This document shows positions 49,301-60,900 of a stretch of DNA of 64,000 nucleotides, piece after piece. The DNA comes from Syngnathus acus. Lineage: Eukaryota > Chordata > Actinopteri > Syngnathiformes > Syngnathidae. The notes under the pieces are model-generated. The model worked only from the letters and a program-made list of their open reading frames with translations. It did not search any database and was not told the DNA's origin. The translations under genes and the position numbers were made by a program. Numbering within the stretch: the first letter of the stretch is position 1; each line of letters begins with the position of its first letter. The DNA lies in contig NC_051107.1 of assembly GCF_901709675.1 (NCBI RefSeq), forward strand, positions 3,660,001 through 3,724,000. Reading direction: 5' to 3'.

Positions 49301-49993
49301 ATACTGGGCCGCGGGCGGCTTGTTGGGCATCGATGGCCCCGATATCTGTTCTTTCGGACGGAGCGCGTTTGATTCGAACGAAATTCAAACGCGGAGCTAA
49401 GTTTAGCATGCAAAGCAGGAAAAACTCAGTCATATTTTTTCGAATCAAAATGGCGACGCTGGTTGGCGGGGACGCGCAGCACCAGCGTCGCGCGGGAGCG
49501 TGCATTTTGGCTAGTGCGCGGAAATCAGAGCAAAATCTATTAAAAACGACCATAACAAATGAATACTTTTCTATTCAATATATGATACATTAATGTCATG
49601 TAAATTTAAAATCCCCAAGTGTTTTTTTATTCCGCCGATTTCCGTCATTTTACTCCTTCCACATTTCCATTCCTCCCCATTCCAACTTAAATATTTTTAA
49701 AAATTGAGTGGGAAAATCACATTAAAAACAGGTTAAATTCGATTCATGAAATTATCCTAAGTAGTTTACAACAGTTTATTTTTAAAGTCAGTACTCATTC
49801 CTTCCCCTCTCGGCAAATTTACACGAATGTACTGCATTTATCCAGCCAACTTGATTACTCGCGGATTTGTTTACCCAAAATTATGATTCTTTAAACGTAA
49901 AAACGTTTATTATGAGTCATGACTATGCCTCCTTCCATCCTCCCACTTCTCTCTCTTCAATCCCACGATGCACTGCGCCGACTCACTCGGATC
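49300..49993. promoter_or_regulatory. ppp6r2/cbll1 divergent promoter region
   Basis: ppp6r2 is transcribed leftward and cbll1 rightward from this roughly 700-base interval. It has a CG-rich patch with AAAATGGCGACG (49447-49458, YY1-like) and several CG dinucleotides near 49300-49510, and is AT-rich nearer cbll1. Promoter function is inferred from orientation. Confidence 0.4.
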
Positions 49994-52360
49994 ATGGACC
50001 AAAGCGGTAAGTGTTATTTCGTCAACCCCCCCCCCCCCCCCCCCCCCCCCCTCCTCGATAACATACTATTGTGATTTTTTGATTTATCTTTTTTAAATAA
50101 CCTTAAACTGAAGCAACATGAAGTCCAGAACATGATCGAAAGTGCCGGATCGCGTTGTTAGCGTTCTGAGATCACCGTTCCATTTAGCATGGGCCAAGTT
50201 AGCGTCAACTAGCCACTGAGCCCTCCCACTAGTCGATAAAAGTTGACAACCCCCCAAGTGCTAAAACATCTATTAGGGGCTATAATGGTAATGATGGGTA
50301 TTTAGATTAAAACTAAATCCATATTCAAAGTGTAGAGCTGCTACGTTATGTTTTAGTGACAGTGCTAAGCCTATAGGAATGCTAACGTAGCTAGCATCGA
50401 TGCTGCAAGCGCTAACAGGATGAATTTGACGTCATCGTGATCGTTTTTTGTTTTCATAAGTTATGACAGGCTTCTCAAGCACTGTCTAGGTAATGCCAAA
50501 AATTGAAAGGCGTGGGTTCTGTGATGGTTATTCAGTACTTTAAAAATGTTTTTTTCAATGCTGATATTCAGTTTGTATCCCTGCGGCTTGCAGAACATAC
50601 TTCAGGTCAAAGGTTTCCTCATTGTGACCCCCTTTTGACAGACAACGATCTCCAAGGAAGCGATGGCTCAGGGAGTCTGGGCGGACCGGATGTCCGCAGG
50701 CGCATCCCCATCAAGCTCATCTCAAAGCAGCCCCTGAGGGTTAAACCTCCGCCCCGTACCCAGAGGCCTGGCAACAGGCTGCCGCTAAAAACCGAAACTG
50801 CGGTAAAAGACGGTACGTGCTTGTTCGATCGCCACCAAGCACCTCACTTCTGTTTGCTTATATTTTTCTGTTTGTGATCACAGATAACTTTGGCTTCAAG
50901 CAAGAGAAGTTTGACTTTGGTGGTAAAGCAGGAGATGTGTTTGCTGCCCAGAGGAGATACCCACAGCCACTGTTTTGGGACTATAAGGTATATTACAACT
51001 TCAAATGCTTCGTTTTGTGTGTATTCTCACATCTTGTTCCTCTGGCAACAGTTGAATCTAATTGGCGAAAGGGATGAGGTCCCAATTCACTTCTGTGACA
51101 AATGCGGGCTTCCTATCCAGCTGTATGGACGTATGGTACGTGCCAAACATTTTGCAGAACAAAAAGCAATAACAATAAGCAACTTTGATCATCATCACTC
51201 TTACCAGATTCCCTGCAAACATGTCTTCTGCTATGAATGTGCTTTGCTCCATGAGAAGAAAGGGGAGAAGCTGTGCCCTGGGTGAGATTCAGATGTTATG
51301 CATTTTATTCCCCATAATTTTATAGGTGTCTTAATGTGTCTATAACTGTATTTTTAAAATATTGGTTTCGAATAACATGGCTGCATGTTATGTGTTCAGT
51401 CTGACCATGTACAGCTGCACAGACCCAGTGCAGCGTATTGAGCAGTGCCAGCGCGGCTCGCTGTACATGTGCAGCGTGGTGTCGGGCTGCAAGCGCACCT
51501 ACCTGTCCCAGCGGGATCTCCAGGCCCACGTCAACCACCGTCACTTGAGGTCGGCCAAGTCATCAGGCCGCCAGGAGCCCGTACACCTGCCCCCGGCGTC
51601 AGATGTCCCCGAGCGCTTTCGCGTGCCCCCGCCCCACTTGACCAAGAACCACGTGCACATGGCCAACCCACACCCGCACGGTGGCCACGACCCGTACGGG
51701 CAGCCGCCGCCCCCCGTACCCCACGACGGGCCCCCCGAGACGTATCGTATCGCCACGGTGACCACGCGCAAACACAGCAACCTCATCACCGTGCCCATCC
51801 AGGATGACTCGTCATCGGGTCCGGGCCAGCCGCCACCGCACCACCGCCCCGGGGACTATCCGGGTCAGCCGCCCGTGGTGCCGCATGCCCACCACATGAT
51901 GGGGCCGCCGCCACCGCCGCAGCAGCACTTTGGGCCGCCGCCCCCGCCCATCAATCACCCCATGCAGCACCCTCCCCAAGGCGGTGGGACACCCCACATG
52001 GTGTACAACCAGGCCCCGCCGCCACCCATGTCCGGAGCCCCACCTCCTATCACCCCACCGCCAGGTCACATCATGGGCCAAATGCCACCCTACATGAACC
52101 ACCCACCCCCGGGACCTCCACCCCAGCACAGCGGACCCCCAGTAAACGCGCCCCCGCCTCATCACTATAATCCCAACTCCATGCCGCAGTTCCCCGAAGA
52201 CCAGGGAACCCTCAGCCCGCCATTCAACCAACCAGGAGGCCTCAGCCCCGGAATGTGGCCCGCTCCCAGGGGGCCTCCCCCTCCACGGATGCAGGGGCCC
52301 CCACCTGGGCCCGGGCCCCACCACCCAGACCAGGGCCGCTACCGACCTTATTATCAGTAA
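49994..52360 (+). CDS. cbll1: CBLL1 / Hakai RING E3 ligase (6 coding exons)
   Basis: Cbl-like RING ubiquitin ligase first described for E-cadherin and now also a component of the m6A writer-associated complex. Exons: 49994-50006, 50642-50812, 50884-50987, 51052-51135, 51208-51281, 51415-52360; 1392 nt, 463 aa (human 491). Seen: DVRRRIPIKLISKQP; a RING with FCDKCGLPIQLYG, PCKHVFCYECA and LCPGC; the HYB-type phosphotyrosine-binding finger region MCSVVSGCKRTYLSQRD with HVNHRH; then a long proline/histidine-rich tail ending DQGRYRPYYQ. The ATG exon encodes only MDQS plus one base and matches the short mammalian first exon. The last exon is GC-rich because of proline codons. AATAAA at 52798-52803 and 53068-53073 are possible 3' ends. 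Confidence 0.96.
50026..50051. repeat. 26-base poly-C tract just inside cbll1 intron 1
   Basis: An uninterrupted C run that begins 20 bases after the first donor site of cbll1, so the template strand carries 26 consecutive G. Confidence 0.85.
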
Positions 52361-52383
52361 ACTGCCATCTCAATGACTGTAGG

Positions 52384-52627
52384 CTTGGAATATTTCCATG
52401 GGAATTTCATTTGAGAAATATTCCAAATTGGAGACTTTCCATGGGAAGGAAAAGTATCCTATCCAAGCATAAACAAACACATTTTATCATAAGCAGACAT
52501 CCATGTAAAATAGATGGATCTCCTTGCCCAAGTATGTCAAAATGAAGTTTGTTTAAAGCCACCATTCAATAATTTAGTTTCATTAATTCCCATGGAAATA
52601 TTCCAATTTGAAAATTTGGCAACCCTA
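52384..52627. mobile_element. Palindromic MITE in the cbll1 3' UTR
   Basis: GGAATATTTCCATGGGAATT at 52387-52406 is repeated as an exact 20-base inverse at 52585-52604. Further partial copies of the same arm (ATTCCAAATTGG, TTTCCATGGGAA) lie between, and the right end reads TTTGGCAACCCT. This resembles a palindromic non-autonomous transposon seen in many fish. It sits just past the cbll1 stop, inside the likely 3' UTR. Confidence 0.6.
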
Positions 52628-53749
52628 CCGGGCTGTACCACTTGTATGAAAATGTGATGGTAAACCTCAGGGTTGCAGTGTGGAAGTAGGTATTTTGATA
52701 AAACTGCCACTTGAGTTTGTGGTGCACATTTTTAGTTACTTGCTTTCCCGCTGAGCAGACAATAGACTTGGGAAAAAGCAGCCACCCTATTCTTTTTAAT
52801 AAAAAAAAACAAAAAAAACTATCCTTCAAGTATTTTTGTCCCATATTATGTCAGCTGACCCATATCTCCTGGTACTTTATCAATGAAAATCCTACATTCA
52901 AAGTCCACTGGCTGTTCATCTAGAGAATGACATTGTTTGACCAATAGGTCTTCAAACACAGTTTTCATTCACAAATGTTGAGATGTTTAGTCCTGTTGAG
53001 TTTGTGTACCAAAGTTGGTTAAAAATTGACTTCAACATATGTTTTGGCAGTTTTTGCTTTTGTCACAAATAAAACGCGACTAGCACAAAAAAAAAGTGTC
53101 GTTATTCAAGGATATTTTCACTTTCATGTCGATTCGTCAATGTCGATAGATAAAGGCCTCCGAGGGCTTCATGTGTCAGACATTTATTTCAACTGCATTC
53201 TAGCAACGGTTTGATCCAATCAGCCATTAAAAAAAAAAAGTAGCCCACTGGATTTCACAACACACATTTCCACTCTTGTGTGAATGGTAGAAACTGAATA
53301 AGGACAACTGTGTTTAAAAAAAAAAAAAAAAAAAAGGGGATTTACTTGCACGGTACAAAAAAAAAAGCATTAGTCACATTAATACAGAAATAAACCAATG
53401 GCACATTGAATTCCTAGATTTTAAAAGTGGTATTTGAGGAACTTTTGTAAAGGGAAAAGTTAAATAAATTACTACTATAAACGTTACATACAATCTGGGG
53501 TAGTATATACAGAAAAGGGGTGAAAGGTCCCTCTCAAAAAGAAAAATCTACAATTTAAAAAATAAACAAAAGTTATGTTCAACAAACAGCAGGATATTTT
53601 ACATAGTGGGGGAAGAAATTTTAACAATGTGCGTGCAAAGGGTGAACGGTGATGCGTTTGAGGGATTACGGTCATGTGACATACATTTATGGGACTTCAA
53701 TGCATCCCTACAAGGGGAATTGTAGACTTACTATTCTGATGAATAGTTC

Positions 53750-54360
53750 TATTTATACTTAATTCATTCATTCATTATTCAGGGGACATCCTGGACTGGT
53801 CACCAGTCAATGGTGATAGACAAATGACCACTCCAAGTCACGTTTAAGGACAATATGAAGTTGATGACCTCACACAGTAAGTCCAGATTCGAACCCAGAA
53901 ACTTGGGGCCACCGTGCTGCCTTCATCCTGAGGAATAGCTCCGACTAATCTGAGTGATAACAACAATGACGTTAAATTTTTGCTCGATCTGATTTAAAAA
54001 CATTTTGGGGAAATTTGAGTTCAATTCACAAATAAGGGCTTCTAAACCACACTATTTGATCTTTTGCTGAAGGTTCCACAAGGTTCCATACTAGGTCCTC
54101 TCCATTTTCATCTCTACACCGATCCAACTATTTTCAGTGGCTTCTTGAGCTTATGCCAACAGACTTTGGGGTGTGATGTCGGGACAAATAAGTACACACA
54201 CACATCTCGGGGCGTTTTAGAGTCTTCAATTGACCTTATGTGCATGTTTGTGGGAGGAAGGAGAAGTACATGCACTCAACACAAGAAGCCCGGATTCGAA
54301 CCCAGAATCTTGGAACGAGGCCACTGCACAGTCCACATCCTGAGGAGTAGCTCAAATCAT
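53750..54360 (-). repeat. tRNA-derived SINE-like remnants with a LINE RT fragment
   Basis: Read on the minus strand, two places about 410 bases apart carry GGTTCGAATC (53889-53898 region and 54297-54306 region), the tRNA B-box. The second is a perfect GGTTCGAATCC. Between them, on the minus strand, GGTCAATTGAAGACTCTAAA is a tail commonly linked with fish tRNA-type repeats. No intact tRNA fold could be drawn. These are decayed insertions in the spacer between convergent cbll1 and sbf1. Confidence 0.45.
54067..54135 (+). pseudogene. LINE reverse-transcriptase fragment
   Basis: The frame reads KVPQGSILGPLHFHLYTD, matching the conserved VPQGSxLGPLLFxLY block of non-LTR reverse transcriptases of the L2/CR1 type. 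Only this block is recognisable. It is a short relic with no continuing frame. Confidence 0.55.
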
Positions 54361-54995
54361 TTTAATAATTACTATGAGAGATGTGATAGACCACCCAATC
54401 AAATCCATTCATTTTTGCCTGTGTTGCCTTCAGGGTGTCGCATTTTTGTGGGAGTTCTGGAGTTTCGGTCAAAATAAGTTCCATAATGCAGCTTTTTCAT
54501 CCCGTAGGATCACGTCTTTGTTTTGTTTTTTCCTTCTATGTCCCTTAACACGTTTGTTTATAGTGGTTAGTGTCAAGGGAAGGGAGCTTTTGTCCACTTT
54601 GTAAACACTTGCAGAGGAGATTCTGATGGGCTTTCACAGTATATCTTTCTTGAGATTGTGGTGGCAGAGACAACAACAAAAAAATAGACTAAAAATCCTT
54701 CATGAACCGTCACTGGTGGTCCCAAATTGAGATCCGGCAGCTTCTCCGTCATTCCCCCCTTGAGTTTTTTTACAAAGTTAAATCTGGAACAAGGGGAGGG
54801 TGGCTAGGGTTAGTAAGAAGGAGAGTCGGGATGAAATCTTCATGCCGGACGCGTCGCACAAGACGTGGAATGATTCCGTGTGGTCGGACCGCAGCCGCTT
54901 TTTTTTTTTTTTTTTTCCTCCTCCCACCCCTGTTTTCTTCTTTTCTACTAAAAACACTGAGATATTGCAGTTCAAGAGTGCGGGCCGTCTCCCGT

Positions 54996-57900
54996 CTAGG
55001 CGTCCGAGAGGCAGCTCTGAACACTGTCCATCCACAGCTGAGCCTTGAGGCTATCCTGGGCGCAAAAGTTGTACACTCGTTTGGTGGTCTTGAGCTGGGG
55101 AGGGGAGGGGGAGACAGGTGGGCTTAGAAAACTTTTGATGACTTTTAGGGATTGTTTGGAAAGGCATCCAAAATGGAAGACGGGCGAGACTCACATCGAA
55201 GAAGGCTTTCTCCTCAATGTTTTTGGGCGATCCCATGGTGGGCGTCCCCAGAAGGATGGACTCCACGTCGGCCAACTCAATGACGCCTTTGCACACTTTG
55301 TCCTGCCTGCTCTCGTAATACCGCAGCTGCGTTACACGAAAAAAAAAACATTACCGCAAAATGTCACCCGTAAAAGAACGGACTACAATGATACATCTCC
55401 ATTGTTAACTTCTATGTTCCAACCTGATGTTTTGTCTTGTCCAGCACAAACCATCGTGGTTTCCATGGTTTCAGTAGAGCGCCTTTCTTGAACAAAATGC
55501 CTTCGAAACTTCTAGAGCGACACAGAAGCAAAGCGATGTGAGGCAACAGTTGCTCAGGAGCACAATTTCAATGAGCAAGAAAGAAATCATGATTCACTTA
55601 AGGTTTAATGCTTTACAATCTAATCAAATGTTCTGTATAATACTATAGCGTACTATTTTCCGAATTAAAATCACACCACATTTTTGTCAAGCTGAAACAG
55701 CCACGCTGAAACAGATTAATGGCATTTCCATTCATTTAAATGGGGAAAACCGATTTGAGATGTGACTGCTCGGAGCATTTTTTTTGCAGCACTTTTAAAG
55801 AATAATTTCCCAGTCCCAGCAAACACGTACCTGTTCTCGCTCTCGGTACTCTGGAACTGGCTGTAGAGCGTGCTGGTGCTTGGGCGGCCCGCCACCGGAG
55901 TGGAGGTGGCGCTCACCTCGCAGTCCAGGCCCAAGTTGATGGAGGAGCCCACGCCGCTCTCCTGCAGGTAGACGCCCTGGGAACGCCGCTGGTGGCTCAG
56001 GTTGGAGGACATGAGCAGCGAGCTGGAGAACGACGGCTAAAAGAGGAAAAAGAAAAAATGGCGGATGGGGGAACGTATTGCTCCGACCTTACTATTATTG
56101 TATTTCATACAGTTCAAATCACCTTGCTCTCCAGTTTGGCCTCGTTCCTCTGAGCGGCCTTGATCTTATCCCACGTGTCCTTCCACTTTTCAGACGCCTG
56201 GCCGAGCTCCCCCTCCAGCGTCTGCAGTTCCTGCAGCAGCTTGGTGATGGCGTCAGGCAACGTTTTGCTCAGGCTGTCAAAGCACGGCCAGACGGCGCGC
56301 CGCCGCGACTTGGGCGCGCCGCTGTCGGGCTTGTCGGGCGTCTCTTCCGCCGCCGCCCGATCCTGGCGTCCCCGCAGCTCCCAATCGTACGACGGCCCCT
56401 CCGAGAGCGTCTCCTCCGTGTAGTAGTCCCACACTTTCAGGTTGGAGATGAAAGTGTATGGCCGGAGCACCTGTGCAAAAATGAATCAGTGGGTACAATA
56501 ATTAATGCTAAACATTTCCCAGACATGCAGCAAAAATAAAAAGTATGCTAACCTCATCGTCCTCTGGGGCGAACATGTAGTTGAAAAAGACCGGCGTCTT
56601 CTTGTTAAGCCGGTCGATGTAGTCCCACACGGACTTGCAAACCTGAGGACTTCTCCTCTCACCTTTTTCCTCATAGAGGACTCCTGTGAACACCGTCAAA
56701 CTTAGGTCAAAAGAGAACGGAGTAAAATAAAAATAAAAAATGCCACATTGCCAAGACGGTACCGAGTTCAATGCGCTCGTAGTCCGAGTCGAGCAGGAAG
56801 GTGCGGAAACGGTTGGACACATAGTGATAGGCCAGGAACTTCAGGTAGTACTGGCTGAACTCAAATTCCATGGGGAACTGTAGGTGGATCTGAGGAAGAA
56901 GGGATCAGACAATTTGACCGATTATCACCAGAAGTCATCTGTGCCGACATGAGCGACATTGGATATCTGAAATACGCACTTGATGCACACAGTCGAGGAA
57001 CTGCAGGAAGACGGGGGTGAACCCGCTGCTCTGGCTGCCGAGCGTCTGCGCGCCGCGCTGGCTGAACCTGTGTCCGAACGACAGCCACTCCTTCTCCACC
57101 AGCAGCCGGAAGCCATCGAACGTCCGGTAGTAGGGGTCGGACAGCAGCTGCACCAACGACACCACCTGGAGACGCAACGCCGCGTTAAGCTCGCGGAGGA
57201 CGCGGCGAGTTTGTTTTCCGCATCTCCAAACCTGGGTGGTGACGTCCCAGCCGTCCTCCAGGCTGACCATGACGGATGATCCCGTGTCCAGCAGCTCCAC
57301 CACCAGGACGGACACCTGCAGCACCCTGTGCAGCTATACACACAGACATGCAAATACATAAATATATATATTTTTTTCCCAACTTCAGAAATTCCACTCT
57401 CAGTAGTAACTAACCAGCGCCATCCACTCCGAATCTTCCAGGCAGCGCAGGAAATTGGTGTTGGGGTCCGAGGAGGCGGAGCTGGGCACGCAGGCCTTCA
57501 TCAGCTTCTTGAAGCTGTTCTTCACCTGCCGCACGTCGCACACCTCAATGGGCACCACCTCCCACTGCTGGAAGGAGTCCTGCTTCCCGCCCTGAAATAC
57601 ACAACACACCGAAATCCCAATGAAACAAGACTATTACCTTTAAAGGAAACTATGGTAGCTCAAGGGTATATCCCACAAATGTTAGATATGACCTATTTAA
57701 CATTTTCTTAGCTTTATACATTCTTTTTTGGTTTGCTATCACTTGCTTTACAAACAAAAACATTGAAGTGAAGGCCATAGCAAGTGAGCGATAACGTGCT
57801 TTGGCGCCATCTTGTGGTATTTACATGAAACTACAAACATTTTTGTGTGGGCATCAATTACCGACTTTTGCTCAATCAATATCAACTATATTTATAGTCA

Positions 57901-60900
57901 GATGTAACAAATTATTATTAATTGATTATCTAATTAATTGAGCAGTATTTTCTCAGATTTCCTCACCTTGAGCTGGGCCTTGTCCCCAATAATGTAGAGG
58001 TAAGCCCTGTGCTGGCGGAGGAACAAGGCCTCACTGGGCCCGCCATTGGGCTGCGGCGACTCCTTCCCAGCGAGACGCGTCCCCACGTCCGGGTTGTAGG
58101 CGCTGAGACGCCCGCTGCCTCGGATGCTCCCCCATTTCCCTGCCGCACACACAAACATCTGAATCACCACATGAGAACAGAATCCTTTCGTGTGATCAGG
58201 ACACCTTTGATTTCAATCAGGCACGCGGTTTTTCAGCCATCATCTTAATAGTCATGCTGCTAGACAAGATAGAAGTGAAGGAGAACGACCCAAAACCAGT
58301 TTGCTACGTGTAGTTTGATGCAGCTCAAACAGAAGAATCACACGTGAAACCACATTGAGGACGCCGGACAGTCGAGCTGCAGTGGCAGCATGCACACACA
58401 CACACGCACAGTGGCAGAGCTCAGATCGACAAAAAAAAGAGTCACGCAGAGACCATTAGTCCAGAGATACACAACACTACCAGGGATGACGGCAGACACA
58501 CGGGCGATTCTGTTCAAGAGATTTGATTAGTTGGAGGGGAGGCAAGGTGGGCGTGGCCTACTGTACCTCTGGTAGAGTTCCTGGCCTTGCCAGACATTTT
58601 GGGCTGAGAGAGGGAGATGACTTTGGCCCTTTGACCAAGAGCTGAGGTCAAAAAAGATAAAGACCATTGAGCCTCCGTGCGGCACAGTCGCAGGCTGGAT
58701 ACACACCGCAGGTTTTGATTGAATACTTATACAATGGTGCCTTGAGTTAAGAAAAAAAACTGGGTGTTTGCATTTCATTGCATTTATATTCAAACCAATG
58801 GAGGAATGGAACAAATTCAAACGTAAAAGTCAAGGCACCACTGTGTGTCCGGTTTGTGCGCTCATTCATATCCGATTTTTTTTTTTTACCATTCCTTTCT
58901 TTGACGGAATTGTGCCAATAGAAAGAAAACCAAATCGAAATTGTGTCATTTGAGCCAAACAAGGTCAAATCAAACCTCAGTTACATAATGACGCATGTCA
59001 CCGGGGATTGCACCCCAAACACACACACACACACGTCTTCACCTCCTCTGCTGAAGGTTCCGGGCACGTCCTCCTTGGCCCCCATCACTTGCTTCATCAG
59101 AGCGCCGATTTTTGGCTGCCGCAGCTTATCCGACGAGTCTGTGAACAGAAGCCGCGGTCAGCTGGGAGAGCGAGCGGCTCGTGGCGTCTCAGCGTCGGTC
59201 GCGCTCACCTGAAGCACTCATGTGGGTTGAGGTGAAGCCGCTGAGCGTGTTCCTGCCACTGCTCTCGCTGTAAGAGGGCATGGAGCTGATAATGGCCTGC
59301 AGGTATTTCTCCTGCTCCAGACTAGTGGAGTCTGCCTGGGAGGGCACTGCGAACAAAAACAGGCAGTGAATAAAGCAATTTGGCAAAAAATCCTCATCCA
59401 AGCCTTTTTACCTGAAGTTGGGGCATTGGGCGATTTAAAAAAGCCCACCACCCCTTTTGCGTGGAGGCCCGCCGATCGCAGGAGCACAGCTTTGGTCCGG
59501 GAATTCCGCCAGCAAACCACGGGGAAGCGGTTCTGCCGGTAGCAGCGGCAGATTCTCTGGATGGTGGAATCCGGGATGCTCTGCGGGACGATGAGCAGGC
59601 CGGGATAGCTACGAGGCAAGCACACGGCGGCTCAGACATTTCTTGCGTGCACAATCCCCGAAGACGCTGCGCTGTCGATTTACGTACCTCCTGCACACCG
59701 TGTACATGCGGTTGACGGTTGAGATCCGGAAGGGCTCGTTCTTGGAGCGGGTCAAGCTGTTGCTCAACGTGCCCAGGCCCATGCGCTGGTAGTCACGGCA
59801 ACACGCTCGCTCCACCACGTTGCTCATGGTCTGTCTGTCTGAAGAGCGGATGGTGGAGGACAGCGTCAGGGAGCTCTGCTCCACCTCCTCCGAGACTGTG
59901 GACGCACGAGCAAATCAATTTACAAAAAGAAATTCTCAAAGAACCAAAGGGAGTTTTACCTTACCTGATATTTCATCCTCGTCGAGTTCCGACTGTAAGC
60001 TGCTCCTGTTCTCCCAGGTAGGCGGAGAGTACTTCTTCTTCGCCACATACTGCCGGTTGATGGTCCGCTTCGCGCTTTTGACCAGGTTTTTGGAAATTGT
60101 CCTGAGACAAACAAAAACATCTTCAAATCCCTCACTAGAGGATCGTGATTTTGATACATACCTGAGTGACTGGTTCTTATCCTTGGTCTTGTGCTCCACC
60201 ACCAGCTTGCTGCTCTGACCGACGGTGAAGGCGAACGTTCCTTGCACGTGCTGGGGGTAGCGTAGCTTGTGCATGTGCTTCCTGAAAACCTCCGCCAGGT
60301 CAGCCGCCACCTCCTCGTCGAACACGATCTTCAGCAACTACGCAAAATTGTTACAGTACACAGTCTACAGCTAAAATTGTTGACCACGCAAAAGTTTGTG
60401 AACCCTCTAAAGGTTGAGCAGGCTGGATTCAAGTCCAAACCTAATAATAGAAATGACATTTTGATGGTTCAACAGTACCTGAAACGTGCACGATCGTAAC
60501 TGTAAGCCCTCCTGAACATACTGCTCCATGGGTAAAGTGACAGAGATCCTCTTCTCCTTGGTCAATGACGCGATGGGGAAGGAACGGGTCACCACCTGCT
60601 CGCCCACTGCAGGATGGGAACATTTATTTTCCACAGGTCAACTTGGAGCGACACAGTAGACACGAGAACTATTTGCACGGGTTCTGTGTAGACGCTCACC
60701 CAGCGGGTCGGTGGGAGTGCCCTTGAAGATGAGCCGGTAAGTGGTGAGGAAGATGGCCCCCTCCGCGGGGAGCAAGGGCGGGCCTCCCATCATGCCGGTG
60801 GCCTCCTCGCGCCCGTCCGGAATGAGGTAAACGCGCATGCCGTCCATCACCAGCTCCTCGCCTGTCAAAAGGGTCGGCCTCAGCAGCTTGGGCTAGGGGG

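Noticed and set aside
51812-52324. A 170-residue minus-strand open frame opposite the last cbll1 exon
   Set aside because: It is a shadow of the GC-rich proline/histidine codons of cbll1, rich in Trp, Arg and Gly as expected from antisense CCX codons.
54290-54320. A possible functional tRNA gene because of a perfect B-box
   Set aside because: No acceptor stem, anticodon arm or A-box could be placed; it fits a decayed SINE.
56078-56539. A 153-residue plus-strand open frame near the sbf1 3' end
   Set aside because: It lies antisense to the 348-base sbf1 exon 56123-56470, whose translation matches the family.
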